From the NCBI GenBank assembly GCA_019639135.1, contig JAHBSL010000009.1, positions 1-64,000 on the forward strand: DNA of 64,000 nt. Reading direction: 5' to 3'. Within the stretch, counting starts at the first letter, position 1. Every line of letters starts with the position of its first letter. Below the pieces are notes generated by a model. It searched no databases, had not been told where the DNA came from, and was given only the letters and a program-made list of their open reading frames with translations. Source of the DNA: Acidobacteriota bacterium (GTDB lineage Bacteria; Acidobacteriota; Blastocatellia; Pyrinomonadales; Pyrinomonadaceae). Of this stretch, positions 62,075 to 64,000 are shown one piece after another. The position numbers and the translations under genes are program-made.

Positions 62075-62452
62075 ATGAAAGTATTGATCTGCGGCAGCAG
62101 AACTATTAGCGATTCGGCCGTTGTACTAAAGGCGGTTGCGCAGAGCGGCATCCGTCCGACTCACGTTATTTCCGGTGGGGCAAGGGGTGTCGACAGGCTG
62201 GCAAGCCAGTATGCGGCGTCACACGGCATCGAGTTCACGGAATATCTCGCCGACTGGAACAAGTACGGGAAACGAGCGGGATTCGTTCGCAACTACGTGA
62301 TGGTTGGGGCAGCAGAGGCTGTTATCGCAGTCTGGGACGGTACAAGCCGGGGCACAAAGCACTCGATCGAGTATGCGAGATCATGCGGGAAACGGGTCTT
62401 TGTTTACTTGCACAAGGTCCGAGGAGCAGAACTTGCGGCAACCCCGAATTAG
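62075..62452 (+). CDS. YspA/DUF2493-type SLOG family protein
   Basis: A 125-residue Rossmann-like SLOG protein. It opens MKVLICGSRTISD, with nucleotide-binding GGARGVDRLASQYA and VIAVWDGTSRGTKHSIEYAR, the standard DUF2493/cpYpsA pattern. Such proteins bind nucleotide or ADP-ribose-type ligands and are common on phages and plasmids. GGAGAG precedes the ATG. Confidence 0.87.
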   Translation: MKVLICGSRTISDSAVVLKAVAQSGIRPTHVISGGARGVDRLASQYAASHGIEFTEYLADWNKYGKRAGFVRNYVMVGAAEAVIAVWDGTSRGTKHSIEYARSCGKRVFVYLHKVRGAELAATPN

Positions 62453-62596
62453 CGGGGACGGCTTTCTTCTCTGAAGACAAAAATAAAGGCGGCGGACAGA
62501 TCCAAGGCTCCGGACGGCGAGACAATCGCTAACGATCGTTGGTCGGATCGCTTTCGGGGCACAGAGACTAACAATAACAGGAGAGTAATCAATAAC

Positions 62597-63004
62597 ATGT
62601 CAGCTAACATTTCGCTTATCGGCAATCTCGGCAAGGAACCGGAGACTAAGATAACGGACAACGGAACCTTCATCGCAAATTTTTCAATCGCATCGAACAC
62701 TTTCAAGAATACGCCTGACGGACGGGTCGAGAAGACCGACTGGTTTCGAGTGACCGCGTTCGGCAAGCAGGCCGAGACGATCGCCCGTTACGTTCGTAAG
62801 GGCCATCGGCTCTACGTGCAGGGTCGGCTCACGTTCAACCCCTGGCTCGACCGGAATGACTCGCCGCAGTCGGGAGCGGAGATCGTTTTGCAGGAGTTCC
62901 AGTTCCTCACCGGCAAACAGGAGGATGGCGGCGGTGTGGATGCAGCTGCCATGCCTCCGCCAACGGATATGCCGACCGAGGTCCAACAGGCCGCGGCATA
63001 TTGA
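62597..63004 (+). CDS. ssb: Single-stranded DNA-binding protein
   Basis: A 135-residue SSB with the N-terminal OB fold (MSANISLIGNLGKEPETK, DWFRVTAFGKQAETIARYV, LYVQGRL). The C-terminus (TEVQQAAAY) lacks the acidic DDDIPF-type tip that recruits partners. It is probably an accessory, mobile-element SSB rather than the housekeeping copy. Confidence 0.9.
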   Translation: MSANISLIGNLGKEPETKITDNGTFIANFSIASNTFKNTPDGRVEKTDWFRVTAFGKQAETIARYVRKGHRLYVQGRLTFNPWLDRNDSPQSGAEIVLQEFQFLTGKQEDGGGVDAAAMPPPTDMPTEVQQAAAY

Positions 63005-63129
63005 CACCGATTTCAAGCTTGCCAAACCGACCCATCCTACATCGGACCGCCGTCATCGTATCTGACACGAGAACGTTGCCGGTGGTCCGTCCCTTGTATG
63101 GCAGTCTCGCGGCGGGACGAGAATTCTCT

Positions 63130-63519
63130 ATGAAGAACAAAGTTGAAAGGATTAAGTTCATCACCCGCCAATACGTCAGGGAGAACCGCGACAAGCTGTT
63201 TCTCTTTGGCGACAACCTGGAGCGTCGAGGTTTCGGCGGCCAGGCAGCGGCGATGCGAGGTGAGCCGAATGCTGTCGGTATCCCGACCAAAAAGAGTCCG
63301 AGCTATAGAGACGACGCATTCTTTTCCGACGAGGAGTTCGAACAGAACAAGGCCTCCATAGACGCCGCCTTCGCCGAGATCATGAACGCCGTCACGGATT
63401 CGATTCGCGTGATTGTGATACCCTCGGACGGCCTTGGTACGGGCCGGGCGCAGCTCGAGAGACGTGCGCCTCGAACCTTTGCCTATCATCAGAAGCGCAT
63501 GACCGAGATCGCCTCCTAG
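63130..63519 (+). CDS. DUF7831-like small protein
   Basis: A 129-residue protein with RENRDKLFLFGDNLERRGFG, GQAAAMRGEPNAVGIPTKKS and VIVIPSDGLGTGRAQLERRA. This pattern of phage-borne proteins resembles nucleotide or ADP-ribose binding folds, and I place it near DUF7831 with moderate confidence. The ATG at 63130 is taken because the longer frame overlaps ssb and is not conserved-looking. Confidence 0.65.
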   Translation: MKNKVERIKFITRQYVRENRDKLFLFGDNLERRGFGGQAAAMRGEPNAVGIPTKKSPSYRDDAFFSDEEFEQNKASIDAAFAEIMNAVTDSIRVIVIPSDGLGTGRAQLERRAPRTFAYHQKRMTEIAS

Positions 63520-63668
63520 CAAACGTCCTCACGTAGATCTCACATCATTCCTGCCGAAACTTGAGAGGGGTTTCGAGCCTGAAACCGGGTGTCCTTAATT
63601 CAGGTGCTGAGGAGGCAGCTTCCTTAAACAACGCTTCCCCGGGTTGGGTCCGGTTCAGGAGATCTCAC

Positions 63669-63961
63669 ATGACAGGTCAACAAACTCTCGTGGTTCACTG
63701 CAAGAAGGATAGATTCGACGTTTACATTGGACGGCCCTCGAAATGGGGCAACCCTTTTACACATTTGTCGGACCGAAAGACGAGGGCCGAGTTTATTGTC
63801 CGATCGAGAGAAGAAGCTGTTCGATGTTATGAGGAATATCTTTTCTCGAGTGGTTTGATCGCGGATATTGAAGAACTGCGGGGTAAGGTCCTCGATGCTG
63901 GTGCAGTCCAAAAGCGTATCACGGCGACGTGTTGGTCAGGGTATTAAATACTCTGGGTTAA
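63669..63961 (+). pseudogene. DUF4326 protein with a frameshift near the C-terminus
   Basis: The frame from the ATG at 63669 encodes a DUF4326 core (VVHCKKDRFDVYIGRPSKWG, then NPF) up to LRGKVL. The family then expects GCWCxPxxCHGD. Here the reading frame diverges at 63893 and the expected end, RCWCSPKAYHGDVLVRVL, is found in the -1 frame ending at a TAA at 63961. A single lost G in CTCGGATGC explains it. It is either a real pseudogene or a sequencing error. Confidence 0.75.
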
Positions 63962-64000
63962 GACCGAGAATGCGGTTTGGCCAATACGTGGCGCACAATT

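Overview
The window looks like a chromosome segment of an Acidobacteriota bacterium, most plausibly the Blastocatellia/Pyrinomonadaceae side. This is an inference from gene content: a 1,046-residue TonB-dependent receptor with an N-terminal carboxypeptidase-regulatory-like domain, a DUF3179 protein, many secreted thioredoxin-fold proteins, an ECF sigma/anti-sigma/S9 peptidase/CHAT operon, and moderate GC. No rRNA or housekeeping marker is present to settle it. Genes are dense and often overlap by 4 bp.

Layout. 1-1.3 kb: minus-strand histidine phosphatase operon behind a promoter and two hairpins. 1.97-3.4 kb: a tRNA-Thr 3' fragment (att-like) beside a tyrosine recombinase with a good sigma-70 promoter and tandem 12-bp repeats. 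3.6-5.2 kb: TetR regulator, tautomerase and CMD/AhpD-like protein, with matching palindromic operators before both transcription units. 5.5-8.3 kb: thioredoxin, CcdA/DsbD-like and TlpA-like genes, a Fis-type HTH protein and two small membrane proteins. 8.4-8.9 kb: a peroxidase-related CMD protein whose second active-site cysteine codon is an in-frame UGA followed by a SECIS-like hairpin, a probable selenoprotein. 9.4-12.1 kb: a GAF/sigma-54 activator divergent from a secreted isochorismatase-like hydrolase, with a candidate -24/-12 promoter. 12.2-29.7 kb: ECF sigma factor, GDCCVxC protein, a redox cluster (DoxX, thioredoxin, metalloprotease, DUF302, hydrolase-OsmC fusion), TonB receptor, DUF3179, M16 peptidase, ABC exporter, CGNR regulator and hydrolase, DsrE-like, PPOX-like and deaminase genes.

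From 30.1 kb on lies an accessory (defence) island. It begins at a second tRNA-Thr 3' fragment with a different anticodon and an excisionase-like HTH gene. It then carries a NUC1 nuclease, a CBASS-type operon (LexA-like repressor, CD-NTase with AGS-C, SLATT effector, PhoD-DUF3597 phosphatase), a second NUC1 nuclease, and a complete class 1 DISARM set (drmD-drmMI-drmA-drmB-drmC, read on the minus strand from 52.4 to 39.0 kb).

53.1-59.6 kb is a five-gene minus-strand operon: ECF sigma, zinc-finger transmembrane anti-sigma-like protein, secreted S9 peptidase, a 70-residue secreted Cys-rich peptide and a secreted TPR-CHAT protease. I could not match this combination to a named system, and it is my main candidate for something undescribed. 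59.7-64 kb holds an internally deleted sigma-54 regulator remnant, a Fic protein preceded by about seven copies of an AGGACATT-type half-site, and a plasmid/phage-like module (YspA-type SLOG, SSB, DUF7831-like, frameshifted DUF4326).
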